This document shows positions 1 through 6,152 of a stretch of 6,338 nt of DNA, piece by piece. Under the pieces are notes generated by a model, which was given only the letters and a program-made list of their open reading frames with translations, ran no database searches and was not told the DNA's origin. The DNA comes from Gammaproteobacteria bacterium (GTDB lineage: Bacteria > Pseudomonadota > Gammaproteobacteria > QOAV01): NCBI GenBank assembly GCA_003972845.1, contig QOAV01000160.1:1-6338 (forward strand), written 5' to 3'. The translations under genes were made by a program, and so were the position numbers. How positions within the stretch are numbered: the first letter of the stretch is position 1; each line of letters opens with the position of its first letter.

Positions 1-1
1 T

Positions 2-316
2 GATCAGGATGGGACCTTCGAGATCCGCGGCTTGTCCCCTGGGACCTACACGCTTTGGGCGGAACGGAGTGGGTACAGCCGTGATGGCGCGTTCCCCTCA
101 GTCGAGGTCCCCGAGGTTCCCGAGGGGCCCGCGACCGACGGTGAGCCCCACGCGGACGTGGATCTGGTCTTGATGCCCATGTACGGGATCGACTTGCAAG
201 CCGTGGACTCGCGAACCGGCACGCCGATTCCCAGCGCGTTCTTCGGGAGCCAGATCGAGCGTGTGCGCGGGGCGTCCGGCGTCGAGGTGTGGCAGGAGCC
301 GGTCCGCGACCGTCAA
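2..316 (+). CDS. Carboxypeptidase-regulatory-like repeat protein, internal fragment
   Basis: The frame starting at base 2 is open from the window edge and encodes about 105 residues that look like a real protein up to roughly base 310. It opens with a [23 protein letters not shown] stretch, the typical second half of a CarboxypepD_reg/Ig-like beta-sandwich repeat (G-x-F/Y-x-I-x-G-L-x-P-G-x-Y-x-L). A spacer rich in P, E and V follows, then an alternating hydrophobic strand (VDLVLMP). A second repeat seems to begin with the [18 protein letters not shown] segment. Such repeats occur in large secreted or surface proteins. Neither the start nor the true end is present. The frame stays open to a TAA at 533-535, but past about 316 it is only the antisense of the oxidoreductase gene. 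Codon third positions are nearly all G or C, unlike the rest of the window, which suggests a different source genome. The repeat-family call is fairly secure. The full protein and its role are unknown. Confidence 0.6.
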
Positions 317-325
317 GCGGCGGCG
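300..325. other. Junction between two unrelated sequences (probable chimera or breakpoint)
   Basis: To the left, the + strand codes for an Ig-like repeat protein. To the right, the - strand codes for a DUF3683/FAD oxidoreductase. Both reading frames lose protein-like character in this interval. On the - strand, the oxidoreductase pattern holds through the ATPEARRR segment (residues about 495-502, ending near base 317) and then becomes an Arg/Gly/His-rich translation typical of an antisense frame. Base composition also shifts here. No insertion sequence end, target duplication, GATC or other obvious cloning site lies at the joint. A chimeric assembly or clone is the simplest reading. A real rearrangement cannot be excluded. 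The exact base is uncertain by about 10 bp either way. Confidence 0.65.
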
Positions 326-1822
326 GGCTTCCGGCGTCGCCGCAATCACGGCTTCGGCGCTGCGTTTTGCCGCCAGTCCGGCGACCTGCGCCGCAGCGCT
401 TTCGACCGCTGTTTCCTTTTCACTGACAATATCGGCGATGAGCACCATTTTTGGGGTATCGGCGCGGCTGGATTTGGGCGTGTAGTTGACTGCCTTGATA
501 TAGCGTTCGTCCAGATGCTCCAGGCCAGAAAGTAATACGTCTGAATTACTATCCAGCGCGTCCAGCGTTTCCTTGATGGAAAGCACCGCCTCGCGCAGGT
601 CGTGGCCGTAGAATTCCATGCACACGGTGCGCACATGTTCCGGCATGCGGTGCAGGATGAATACCGCCGAGGTGATGAGTCCGTCACAGCCTTCTTTCTG
701 TACCCCGGGCAGGCCGCCGAGAAACTTGTCGGTGACGTCTTTGCCCAGCCCCTCCTTGCGCAGGGAACTGCCGGGGAAACGCAGGATTTCCGGCTCACCT
801 TGCGGCATTTTGCCATCGGACTGGTAGCGGGTGACCCGGAATTCGACTGTTTCCTGCAAGTGAATTTTGCCGAGGTTGTGGTTGAGCCGCTCTACCTCGA
901 TCCAGCGGGCGTCTGGCGTTACCATGCGCCAGGACACCAGATTGTCCAGTGTCGTGCCCCACAGCACGGCTTTTTTGCCGCCGGCGTTCATGGAAACATT
1001 GCCGCCAATGGTGGAGGCGTCCTGGGAAGTGGGATCGACGGCGAACGCCAGGCCGTGTTTTTCCGCCAGTGTTGATACCCGTCGCGTTACCACGCCCGCT
1101 TCCGCCCGCACCGTGGGTACGGCTTGGTCCACGCCGGGCAGAGAACGCTCAATAATTTCACCCAGCGCCTCGAGTTTCTCCGTGTTGATAACGGCGGTAT
1201 TCTTTTCCAGCGGCACTGCGCCGCCGGTGTAGCCGGTGCCGCCGCCGCGCGGGATGATGGTCAGGCCGCAGCGGATACATTCGTCCACCAGAGCGGCCAT
1301 TTCAGCTTCCGTATCCGGCGTCAGCACCACCAGCGGGTATTCCACGCGCCAGTCGGTGGCGTCGGTGACATGGCTGACGCGGGCCAGACCGTCGAACTGT
1401 ATGTTGCCGGCGCGGGTGTGCTTTTTCAGCCGCCGGGTAATGTTTTCACGCTGTTTTGCGATGCGGTCAAACTCGTCCTGAAAGTTTCGCACGGCGCCAC
1501 ACGCCAGTTCGTACAGTTCAAGCACCTGTTCGTTGCCTGCGGCGCGATCACGGATCTGGTTCATGCGCTGGCGCAATGCGTCGGTGAGCGCCTGACGGCG
1601 TTTCGGATTTTCCAGCAGATCATCGAAAATCAGCGGGTTGCGATTGATCACCCACATGTCCCCCAGCACTTCCAGCAGCATGCGCGCCGAACGCCCGGTC
1701 ACGCGTTTGGCGCGCAAGGCCTCGATGATTTCCCAGCCGCGCAGGCCCAGCAGGCGTATGACGATCTCACGGTCCGAGAACGAGGTGTAATTATAGGGAA
1801 TTTCACGTATGCGATCAGGCAT
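317..1822 (-). CDS. DUF3683-type FAD/FMN-binding oxidoreductase, N-terminal part (3' end missing)
   Basis: This is the first ~502 residues of a large cytosolic FAD-linked oxidoreductase related to D-lactate/glycolate dehydrogenases. Residues 1-130 match the DUF3683 N-terminal region, opening with an [20 protein letters not shown] signature known from ~1,250-1,300-residue proteobacterial proteins. An FAD_binding_4 (PCMH/VAO-type) domain follows from about 160. The flavin pyrophosphate loop [11 protein letters not shown] is at 191-201 and a second FAD-contact region with [20 protein letters not shown] is at 263-282. The start of the FAD-oxidase C-terminal domain lies around 385-500. Full-length relatives continue into an iron-sulfur (CxxCxxC) and CCG-domain half, which is absent here because the sequence changes identity near base 317. 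The frame stays open to base 98, but those last ~72 residues are not part of the family. The ATG at 1822 fits the conserved N-terminus, although the Shine-Dalgarno match is poor. The substrate is not known; a 2-hydroxyacid is the family expectation. Confidence 0.85.
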
Positions 1823-1850
1823 GTTTCTGTTTGCCGGGAAAGGGGCGCGT

Positions 1851-1856
1851 ATTGTA
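1851..1856 (-). promoter_or_regulatory. Candidate -10 box for the FAD oxidoreductase gene
   Basis: On the - strand this reads TACAAT, five of six matches to the sigma-70 -10 consensus, 28 bases before the ATG at 1822. The hexamer 17 bases upstream (TGGAGC) matches the -35 consensus at only three positions, so the promoter would be weak or activator-dependent. The predicted start site would be near 1844, giving a leader of about 22 nt. Confidence 0.3.
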
Positions 1857-1931
1857 GCGGCTAAGCTGGCGCCGCTCCATAGAGCGGGAATGCGGGAAAC
1901 AGTTTCATGAATCCAGGTTTTGCGCCCGTTG

Positions 1932-1947
1932 TGTGACGTGCTTCACA
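1932..1947 (+). promoter_or_regulatory. CRP-family operator, perfect TGTGA-N6-TCACA
   Basis: The 16 bases read TGTGA-CGTGCT-TCACA, an exact inverted repeat matching the core recognition sequence of CRP/Vfr-type regulators. It is not the FNR/DNR type (TTGAT-N4-ATCAA). Its centre is at 1939.5. If transcription starts at 1981, seven bases after the last base of the TAGATT box, the centre falls at -41.5, the canonical class II activator position overlapping the -35 region. No -35 hexamer is seen at the expected place, as expected for an activator-dependent promoter. The natural target is the small gene at 2026. An effect on the divergent oxidoreductase gene is possible but the spacing (about -95.5) is less typical. 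Confidence 0.65.
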
Positions 1948-1968
1948 GCGGTGGTACACGTTGGCGGG

Positions 1969-1974
1969 TAGATT
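1969..1974 (+). promoter_or_regulatory. -10 box (TAGATT) of the small-gene promoter
   Basis: TAGATT matches the TATAAT consensus at four of six positions. It stands 21 bases after the operator at 1932-1947. This predicts a start near 1981 and a 5' leader of about 45 nt before the ATG at 2026. The call rests mainly on the exact class II spacing to the operator. Confidence 0.5.
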
Positions 1975-2011
1975 AGTCACCTCATCAAGAGGCATACACA
2001 CATGAAGGAAG

Positions 2012-2017
2012 AAGGAG
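2012..2017 (+). promoter_or_regulatory. Ribosome binding site selecting the ATG at 2026
   Basis: AAGGAG lies 8 bases before the ATG at 2026. An earlier in-frame ATG at 2002 also has a plausible site (AAGAGG, 1987-1992). The later site matches the anti-Shine-Dalgarno better, and the extra residues it would exclude (MKEEGDRT) look like translated leader. Confidence 0.6.
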
Positions 2018-2025
2018 ATAGAACT

Positions 2026-2319
2026 ATGAACATCGCAATCGCAGAGCTGGAAATGGAATCAGAGTACACACACTCTAAAGAGACGCACACGGCAAGCCGA
2101 TGTATGGCGATTATCTGGGCCAGAAAACTGGCTACCGAGAATGACAAGATCGTCCTGGCTGAAGTGGTGCGCGGCATCAACGGCGTCACCCATGTTGACT
2201 ACTCGGTAAGGAAGCCGCTGATTCTTATGGTCGAGTACCAGAATGACAACACCAGCGCATTCAACATCGTCAGCGCTCTTCGGGCGACCGAGGGAAATGT
2301 ACTGCTGATTGGATGCTGA
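2026..2319 (+). CDS. Small HMA-like protein lacking CxxC
   Basis: This encodes a 97-residue soluble protein with no signal peptide or membrane segment. After a polar N-terminus of about 22 residues, the predicted strand/helix order resembles the beta-alpha-beta-beta-alpha-beta fold of heavy-metal-associated (HMA) domains. There is a strand at ~24-32, a helix at ~37-52 ending in a GINGV turn, strands at ~54-60 and ~63-71, a helix at ~77-88, and a last strand (VLLIG) at ~91-96. The GINGVTHVDYSV segment resembles the HMA G-V-x-x-V-x-V region. The CxxC metal site is missing; the only cysteines are C26 and the terminal C97. It may be a degenerate metal-binding or protein-interaction domain. The gene stands alone, preceded by a CRP-type operator and promoter, and converges on the gene ending at 2361 with a 41-bp gap. 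That it is a real gene is well supported. The fold assignment is from pattern only and the function is unknown. A start at 2002 would add eight residues. Confidence 0.75.
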   Translation: MNIAIAELEMESEYTHSKETHTASRCMAIIWARKLATENDKIVLAEVVRGINGVTHVDYSVRKPLILMVEYQNDNTSAFNIVSALRATEGNVLLIGC

Positions 2320-2360
2320 GCATTGTCAGGTAACGCCACTAATCGTTCAAAAGGCGCTGT

Positions 2361-3026
2361 TTACGGTGAGGACGTCGTAGACAGTATGTCTTGTCGAACC
2401 CGGTTGTAATCCGATGGTTGCAGGTAGTGCAATACTTCGCGGCTGTCGGTATTCAGATTCAGTATCAATCCTTTCCCGGGATAAAACCAGTATTGTTCTG
2501 AGTCAGATACGCTGGCGATGCTTTCGGGCTTGCCAAAACGCTGGCGAATGATGGTCTCGTCGTAGGCCACGCGCGGCAGATAGGTCATGGCTTCCACCGG
2601 TCGCTGTTTGGCCTGCTCCAGACTGATCCCACCAAGCTTGATTTTTCTCGCGCCACTGGCCTGGGGACTCATTTTCCGGGCGTTGCCGGCCCAGTTCTCA
2701 ATGGCTTGTTTCGGCACGTCGATTACAGCAATGATTCTGGCCTGAAAACCACCCAGATTGATGCTTTTGAAAAAGGCCTCGACTGTCGGTGGCTTGTCCG
2801 GTTCGACAAATATTGCCGTCTCGCCCTCATCGCGCAGCTTGTCCATGAGCTGTTGCAGGGGAGTAGAACCAAGTGTAACGCCAAAAACGGAAACAGCGCC
2901 GCCAGATGTCTTGATGTCCCAGGGGTAGACGTTTTGCGCCGGGGCGCCGGCCTGACGGGGTGAGAACAGGAACAGCGCCGCCAGGATGATAAAAATGGCG
3001 GCGAGTATGGTCAGGGGAGTTTTCAT
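2361..3026 (-). CDS. Membrane-anchored periplasmic protein of unknown function
   Basis: This encodes 221 residues from the ATG at 3026; a GTG at 3032 would add two. Neither start has a clear Shine-Dalgarno site. Residues 4-21 form an uncleaved-looking hydrophobic segment (signal anchor), followed by a Pro/Ala-rich linker, so the body probably lies in the periplasm. The first part contains SVFGVTLGSTPLQQLMDKL (about 46-64) and a hydrophobic strand ending in AVIDVP. The last third (about 157-205) reads as helix, RFGKPES turn, then strands with YWFYPGKGLILNLN. That order recalls BamE/SmpA-like small beta domains (xFGxPxx...xWxYxxxGLxxxx), but this is a weak resemblance. No catalytic motif is evident. 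It begins 23 bases downstream of the UbiA-type gene on the same strand, so the two are probably co-transcribed. I do not recognise a named family and propose no reaction. Confidence 0.75.
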   Translation of the reverse strand: MKTPLTILAAIFIILAALFLFSPRQAGAPAQNVYPWDIKTSGGAVSVFGVTLGSTPLQQLMDKLRDEGETAIFVEPDKPPTVEAFFKSINLGGFQARIIAVIDVPKQAIENWAGNARKMSPQASGARKIKLGGISLEQAKQRPVEAMTYLPRVAYDETIIRQRFGKPESIASVSDSEQYWFYPGKGLILNLNTDSREVLHYLQPSDYNRVRQDILSTTSSP

Positions 3027-3049
3027 TGGCACAGAAGTATTAGCAAACG

Positions 3050-3931
3050 CTAATTATACACAATCCAGGCGAACATGCCTGCCCATAGCAGCACGGTGAA
3101 TTGTAATGTTTTGTCATTGAACAGAATCGAAACCGGTGACTCACTCAGTTCATTGCCGAAGGTCAGGGCGACATAGCGCAGCAGACCAAACAGGACGAAA
3201 ATGCTGGTGAGATACAAATGCGGCGCGGAAAGCCGGCTGACCGTATCGGCGTCCAGTGTGTAGGCCAGATATACAAAGAATGTGGCCGGTGTAACGATGG
3301 CCAGCAGCAGATCAATCATTTCCAGCGAGTAGTCGGACAATACGCTGCGTTGGTCTTCTGCAACATTGCCGGCGCTGCGTAGCTCCTGACGCCGTTTGAT
3401 CAGGGCAATGAACAGGGCTACCAGAAAGGTGGCGATGAGCAGCCAGTGAGATGGTTCCACATCAGCCGCCAGGGCACCGCCGAGTACACGCAAGACGAAG
3501 CCGGTGGCAATCGTGGCTACATCCAGAATGACGATATGTTTGAGAAAAAGACTGTAGGCGACGTTCAGCAGAAAATAACCCAGCACCACCAGGCCCGCAC
3601 TAAAATCGGCGTAAAAGGCCAGAGCGAAAGCCGGCGCCAGCAACAGGATAATGCCCCATTGAGCCTGGCGGATACTGACTTCACCCGATGCGATGGGTCG
3701 ATGCTTTTTCAGTGGATGCAGACGGTCTTTTTCCCGGTCCAGCGTATCATTCATCAGATAAACTGCGCTCGCCGCCAGGCAAAAGGCGATAAAACAGGCA
3801 AAAACATGGATTGCTGCGGTGGTGTCTGTTAGTTTTCCGCCGAAAAACAGAGGGGCCAGAACAAAACTGTTTTTGACCCAGTGCTTCGGGCGCATGGCGC
3901 GGATAAACGGATGATTGAACAGGGAAAACAC
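3050..3931 (-). CDS. UbiA-family prenyltransferase, decaprenyl-phosphate phosphoribosyltransferase-like
   Basis: This encodes a 293-residue integral membrane protein with about eight or nine hydrophobic segments, the usual UbiA-superfamily size. The N-terminus contains RPKHWVKNSFVLAPLFF (14-30), typical of the 5-phosphoribosyl-1-pyrophosphate:decaprenyl-phosphate transferase branch. The first Mg-diphosphate motif is N61-D62-x2-D65-x3-D69, followed by HPLKKHRPIASG (72-83). The second region is YSLFLK...LDVATIATGFVLRVLGG (126-152), with D137 in the helix. KRRQEL (179-184) and LSDYS (198-202) also match this branch better than 4-hydroxybenzoate or haem O transferases. The expected reaction transfers phosphoribose from PRPP to a polyprenyl phosphate, the first step to lipid-linked ribose or arabinose donors. 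The start is a GTG at 3931; an ATG at 3895 (residue 13) would cut just before the conserved RPKHW. Neither has a good ribosome site. The next gene on the strand follows closely, and a GT-C-like gene diverges upstream. Substrate is by family inference. Confidence 0.8.
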   Translation of the reverse strand: MFSLFNHPFIRAMRPKHWVKNSFVLAPLFFGGKLTDTTAAIHVFACFIAFCLAASAVYLMNDTLDREKDRLHPLKKHRPIASGEVSIRQAQWGIILLLAPAFALAFYADFSAGLVVLGYFLLNVAYSLFLKHIVILDVATIATGFVLRVLGGALAADVEPSHWLLIATFLVALFIALIKRRQELRSAGNVAEDQRSVLSDYSLEMIDLLLAIVTPATFFVYLAYTLDADTVSRLSAPHLYLTSIFVLFGLLRYVALTFGNELSESPVSILFNDKTLQFTVLLWAGMFAWIVYN

Positions 3932-3959
3932 GTTGCGATCAGATAATTGGGCTGGTTCC

Positions 3960-3964
3960 GGAAG
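3960..3964 (+). promoter_or_regulatory. Ribosome binding site supporting a TTG start at 3972
   Basis: GGAAG stands 7 bases before the TTG at 3972. Starting there gives a textbook signal sequence (IRQQWLRW, hydrophobic core, ANA). The longest frame begins at a TTG at 3915, has no ribosome site and overlaps the divergent gene by 17 bases. Confidence 0.4.
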
Positions 3965-3971
3965 TGACAGG

Positions 3972-6092
3972 TTGATTCGACAGCAATGGCTGCGATGGTT
4001 CCTTATACTCGTTTTGACAGGATTTGCATCCAGCGCAAACGCCAGTTCCCATTCCGCGCTGAATTTTGACCTGAACCAACCGCAAAGCCGCAGTGGATTT
4101 GCTCAGGTGTCGCCCGGTCAGGCAGGGCTGGATTTGTTACTGCAACCCGGGACCGAGGGTGTGCTGGAGTACATCGCGGAGTTTTCCGTGGTTCGGCTCA
4201 GCAAATTCTGTGTTGTCTTCAAACGGGCTGATTATATTCGTACGCTCCGGCTCGATCTATTGTCGGCGGACAATAACTGGCTGCATGCCGGTACGCGCAG
4301 GCTCACCTGGGCCCTGCACGAAGAGCCGGTCTGTTTTGCCATACAACCGGGCGTTTACCACGGTTTCCGACTGGGGTTTACCGGCGGTGGCGGCAATGTA
4401 CCGCAACCCATGCGCGCTCTGGTCAGTGGCGCGGAACTGTCGGCGGCGAGCTGGCTGGATCGTCCCGCCGGGGCGTTAACGATAGCGCTGCTGGCTGCCC
4501 TGATGCTGATTGGGCCGGGTCTGTTTCTCACCAGCTTGTTCAGCCGGGAAAACCATACTCAAGCTGATTTGCTGGCGCGGATCTTTCCCTGGTCGGTGGT
4601 GTTCTTTCTGCTCATATACGCAGGGATGTGGGCGCTGCAGGAAAGTGACGCCGGTTCAGGCGTTCGCCTGATCTGGCTCTGGGCCGGCGTTGCCGATGTG
4701 ATTGTTCTGCTGGCGGCGCTGCGGCTGGGCATCAGGGGTTTGGCGCGCATGCTGCTTTCGTTTTTGCCTGCAGTCCTGATCTACCTTGTTTTAGTTGCCG
4801 GTCTCACGGCTTTGTTGATTCATGGCCTGGCCTTGCCAGTGTGGGAGCTGGATTATCAATGGATCAATCAAAATTACACCTATGGCGCTTTTCACGCCCA
4901 TGATCCGGTGCTGCACTATGTGAATGGCCGGGCTATCGCAGATAACGAGCCATTCACCGTTTATTACTCCAACCGGCGCCTGCTCTACTATGTGGAGGAC
5001 CGCGGCATCCTGCCGGGTGTACTGGCAGCGGTCTATCGGCAGATACAGGGCGAAATGATCGGCCTTGCCGGGCGCACTTACGGCGCATATGCGCTTTTTG
5101 CCCTGGCTTGCAATGCCATGCTGGTTTTTCCGGTGATGGCCTTTGTGCGTCGCTACATGCCCAGTCGGAGCATCGTTTTTGGAGTGCTGCTGGTGTCATT
5201 GAACGCCTTTGTGCTGGTGAATTATTACCTGGCCTGGTTCAAGCTGGCCGCAGCCGCATTGTTTCTCAGCGGATTGCTTATCCTGCTTTCTGACAACAAA
5301 TCGCTGCGAAACTGGCTGCTGGCAGGGCTTTCCTGGGGGCTGGCGGCGAATATGCACGCAGGTAGCGCCCTGATGATTCCGCTGTTTTTCCTGTGGCAGG
5401 CGTTTTCGCTGTTGCGAGCCGGGTTTGTCAAAGGCCTGATTTACCCGCTGCTGCTGTGCCTGATATTCGCCGCGACCATCGCGCCCTGGTCGCTGGTCAA
5501 GGCCAGATATTACCCCGACAAACACGCTTTGCTGATTTCTCATTACCTTGGTGGTCGGGAGAATCCCGACGGCCTGCTGGCTTCGGCAAAACAGCTGTTT
5601 CGGGAAGTTCCGTTGTCGCAGCAGATAAAGTTCCGCGCCCACCGCGTGGAGAACGCCTTGCGCATCACCGAGCTGAAGCAGGTGTACCAGTTATTTCGCA
5701 GCGCTGGCTGGCGCGCGGCGCTGGATGAATGGAATCTGCGCGAATTCCGTTACACCGCGTTTGTGGTTTATCCGTTTTTGCTGTTCGCCGTGCTGGCCAG
5801 GTTATTCCGCACCCGCGATGACGACGAGATTTTCCGCGCCGCCGAACACCGCCTGGAAATCAGCCGGGCGCGTATCATGTTCTGGCTGTCGGTGACGACA
5901 TTGTTGGTGCTGCTGTTCCTCGCCTACGGCCGCTATGACCCGGATCTCACCTATCACCTGCCCATGGCCTTGCCGGTGCTGATGATACTGACGGCGGTCG
6001 TGGCGATCGTTCATGGCTCGCGCCCGGTTCGCTACCTGTTTTACGGATGGGTGATTTTTGCCGCGTGGCGGTTGGCGTTGCCTTATCTTTAA
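3972..6092 (+). CDS. Polytopic membrane protein, GT-C glycosyltransferase-like
   Basis: This encodes 706 residues from the TTG at 3972; the longest frame, from a TTG at 3915, would be 725. Numbering here is from 3972. Residues 3-20 form a signal sequence with an ANA cleavage motif at 22-24. Residues ~26-165 are a soluble, strand-rich domain, presumably periplasmic, with cysteines at 80 and 121. About 13 hydrophobic helices follow, the first four at ~168-187, 203-221, 233-251 and 258-285. The next loop (~291-350) is the most distinctive part, with WELDYQW, HAHDPVLHYVNGRAI and VEDRGILPG. Its acidic residues E292, D294 and D311 sit where GT-C enzymes place the catalytic acid of their first periplasmic loop. 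An NMHAGSALMIPLF segment (460-472) is also PMT-like. GT-C enzymes transfer sugars from polyprenyl-phosphate donors outside the inner membrane, which fits the divergent UbiA-type gene. It could instead be an unrelated transporter or polymerase. The C-terminal loop at ~505-590 is hydrophilic and helical. Confidence 0.7.
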   Translation: MIRQQWLRWFLILVLTGFASSANASSHSALNFDLNQPQSRSGFAQVSPGQAGLDLLLQPGTEGVLEYIAEFSVVRLSKFCVVFKRADYIRTLRLDLLSADNNWLHAGTRRLTWALHEEPVCFAIQPGVYHGFRLGFTGGGGNVPQPMRALVSGAELSAASWLDRPAGALTIALLAALMLIGPGLFLTSLFSRENHTQADLLARIFPWSVVFFLLIYAGMWALQESDAGSGVRLIWLWAGVADVIVLLAALRLGIRGLARMLLSFLPAVLIYLVLVAGLTALLIHGLALPVWELDYQWINQNYTYGAFHAHDPVLHYVNGRAIADNEPFTVYYSNRRLLYYVEDRGILPGVLAAVYRQIQGEMIGLAGRTYGAYALFALACNAMLVFPVMAFVRRYMPSRSIVFGVLLVSLNAFVLVNYYLAWFKLAAAALFLSGLLILLSDNKSLRNWLLAGLSWGLAANMHAGSALMIPLFFLWQAFSLLRAGFVKGLIYPLLLCLIFAATIAPWSLVKARYYPDKHALLISHYLGGRENPDGLLASAKQLFREVPLSQQIKFRAHRVENALRITELKQVYQLFRSAGWRAALDEWNLREFRYTAFVVYPFLLFAVLARLFRTRDDDEIFRAAEHRLEISRARIMFWLSVTTLLVLLFLAYGRYDPDLTYHLPMALPVLMILTAVVAIVHGSRPVRYLFYGWVIFAAWRLALPYL

Positions 6093-6140
6093 GGAATATT
6101 TCTCCCGTTGCGCGGTCACACAATGACAACGAATAATGAC

Positions 6141-6146
6141 AGGAGG
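6141..6146 (+). promoter_or_regulatory. Ribosome binding site of the thioredoxin-like gene
   Basis: AGGAGG is a full Shine-Dalgarno match 6 bases before the ATG at 6153. It is the strongest such site in the window and settles the start. The 60-bp gap after the preceding stop shows no convincing terminator. Confidence 0.7.
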
Positions 6147-6152
6147 GGAGAC

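Noticed and set aside
98..316. Continuation of the - strand oxidoreductase frame to base 98, giving a 574-residue protein.
   Set aside because: The last ~72 residues are Arg/Gly/His-rich, unlike any FAD-oxidase C-terminal domain, and lie antisense to a well-patterned Ig-like repeat coding region.
317..1822. The FAD oxidoreductase as a DprE1-like partner of the UbiA-type gene.
   Set aside because: Its DUF3683 N-terminus and size class belong to the large D-lactate-dehydrogenase-like group, not to the ~460-residue DprE1 family.
1124..1864. 246-codon open frame on the + strand.
   Set aside because: It is entirely antisense to the convincing DUF3683/FAD-binding coding region, and its translation has no domain-like pattern.
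1856..1876. Six-bp perfect inverted repeat AGCGGC/GCCGCT with a 9-nt loop.
   Set aside because: Short GC-rich palindromes are expected by chance at this composition. There is no T-run, and it would overlap the candidate oxidoreductase promoter.
2332..2358. Imperfect inverted repeat (AACGCC/GGCGCT) between the convergent genes, as a terminator.
   Set aside because: The arms are 6 bp with one mismatch or wobble, the loop is 15 nt, and no T-run follows on either strand.
5196..5642. 148-codon open frame on the - strand, and a similar one at 5802-6281.
   Set aside because: Both are Gln/Arg/His-rich antisense shadows of the membrane-protein gene. The second also runs across the strong ribosome site and start of the thioredoxin-like gene.
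6108..6139. TTGCGC ... AATAAT/TAATGA as a promoter for the thioredoxin-like gene.
   Set aside because: The predicted start would fall within or after the AGGAGG ribosome site, leaving no usable leader. Spacing is also longer than optimal.
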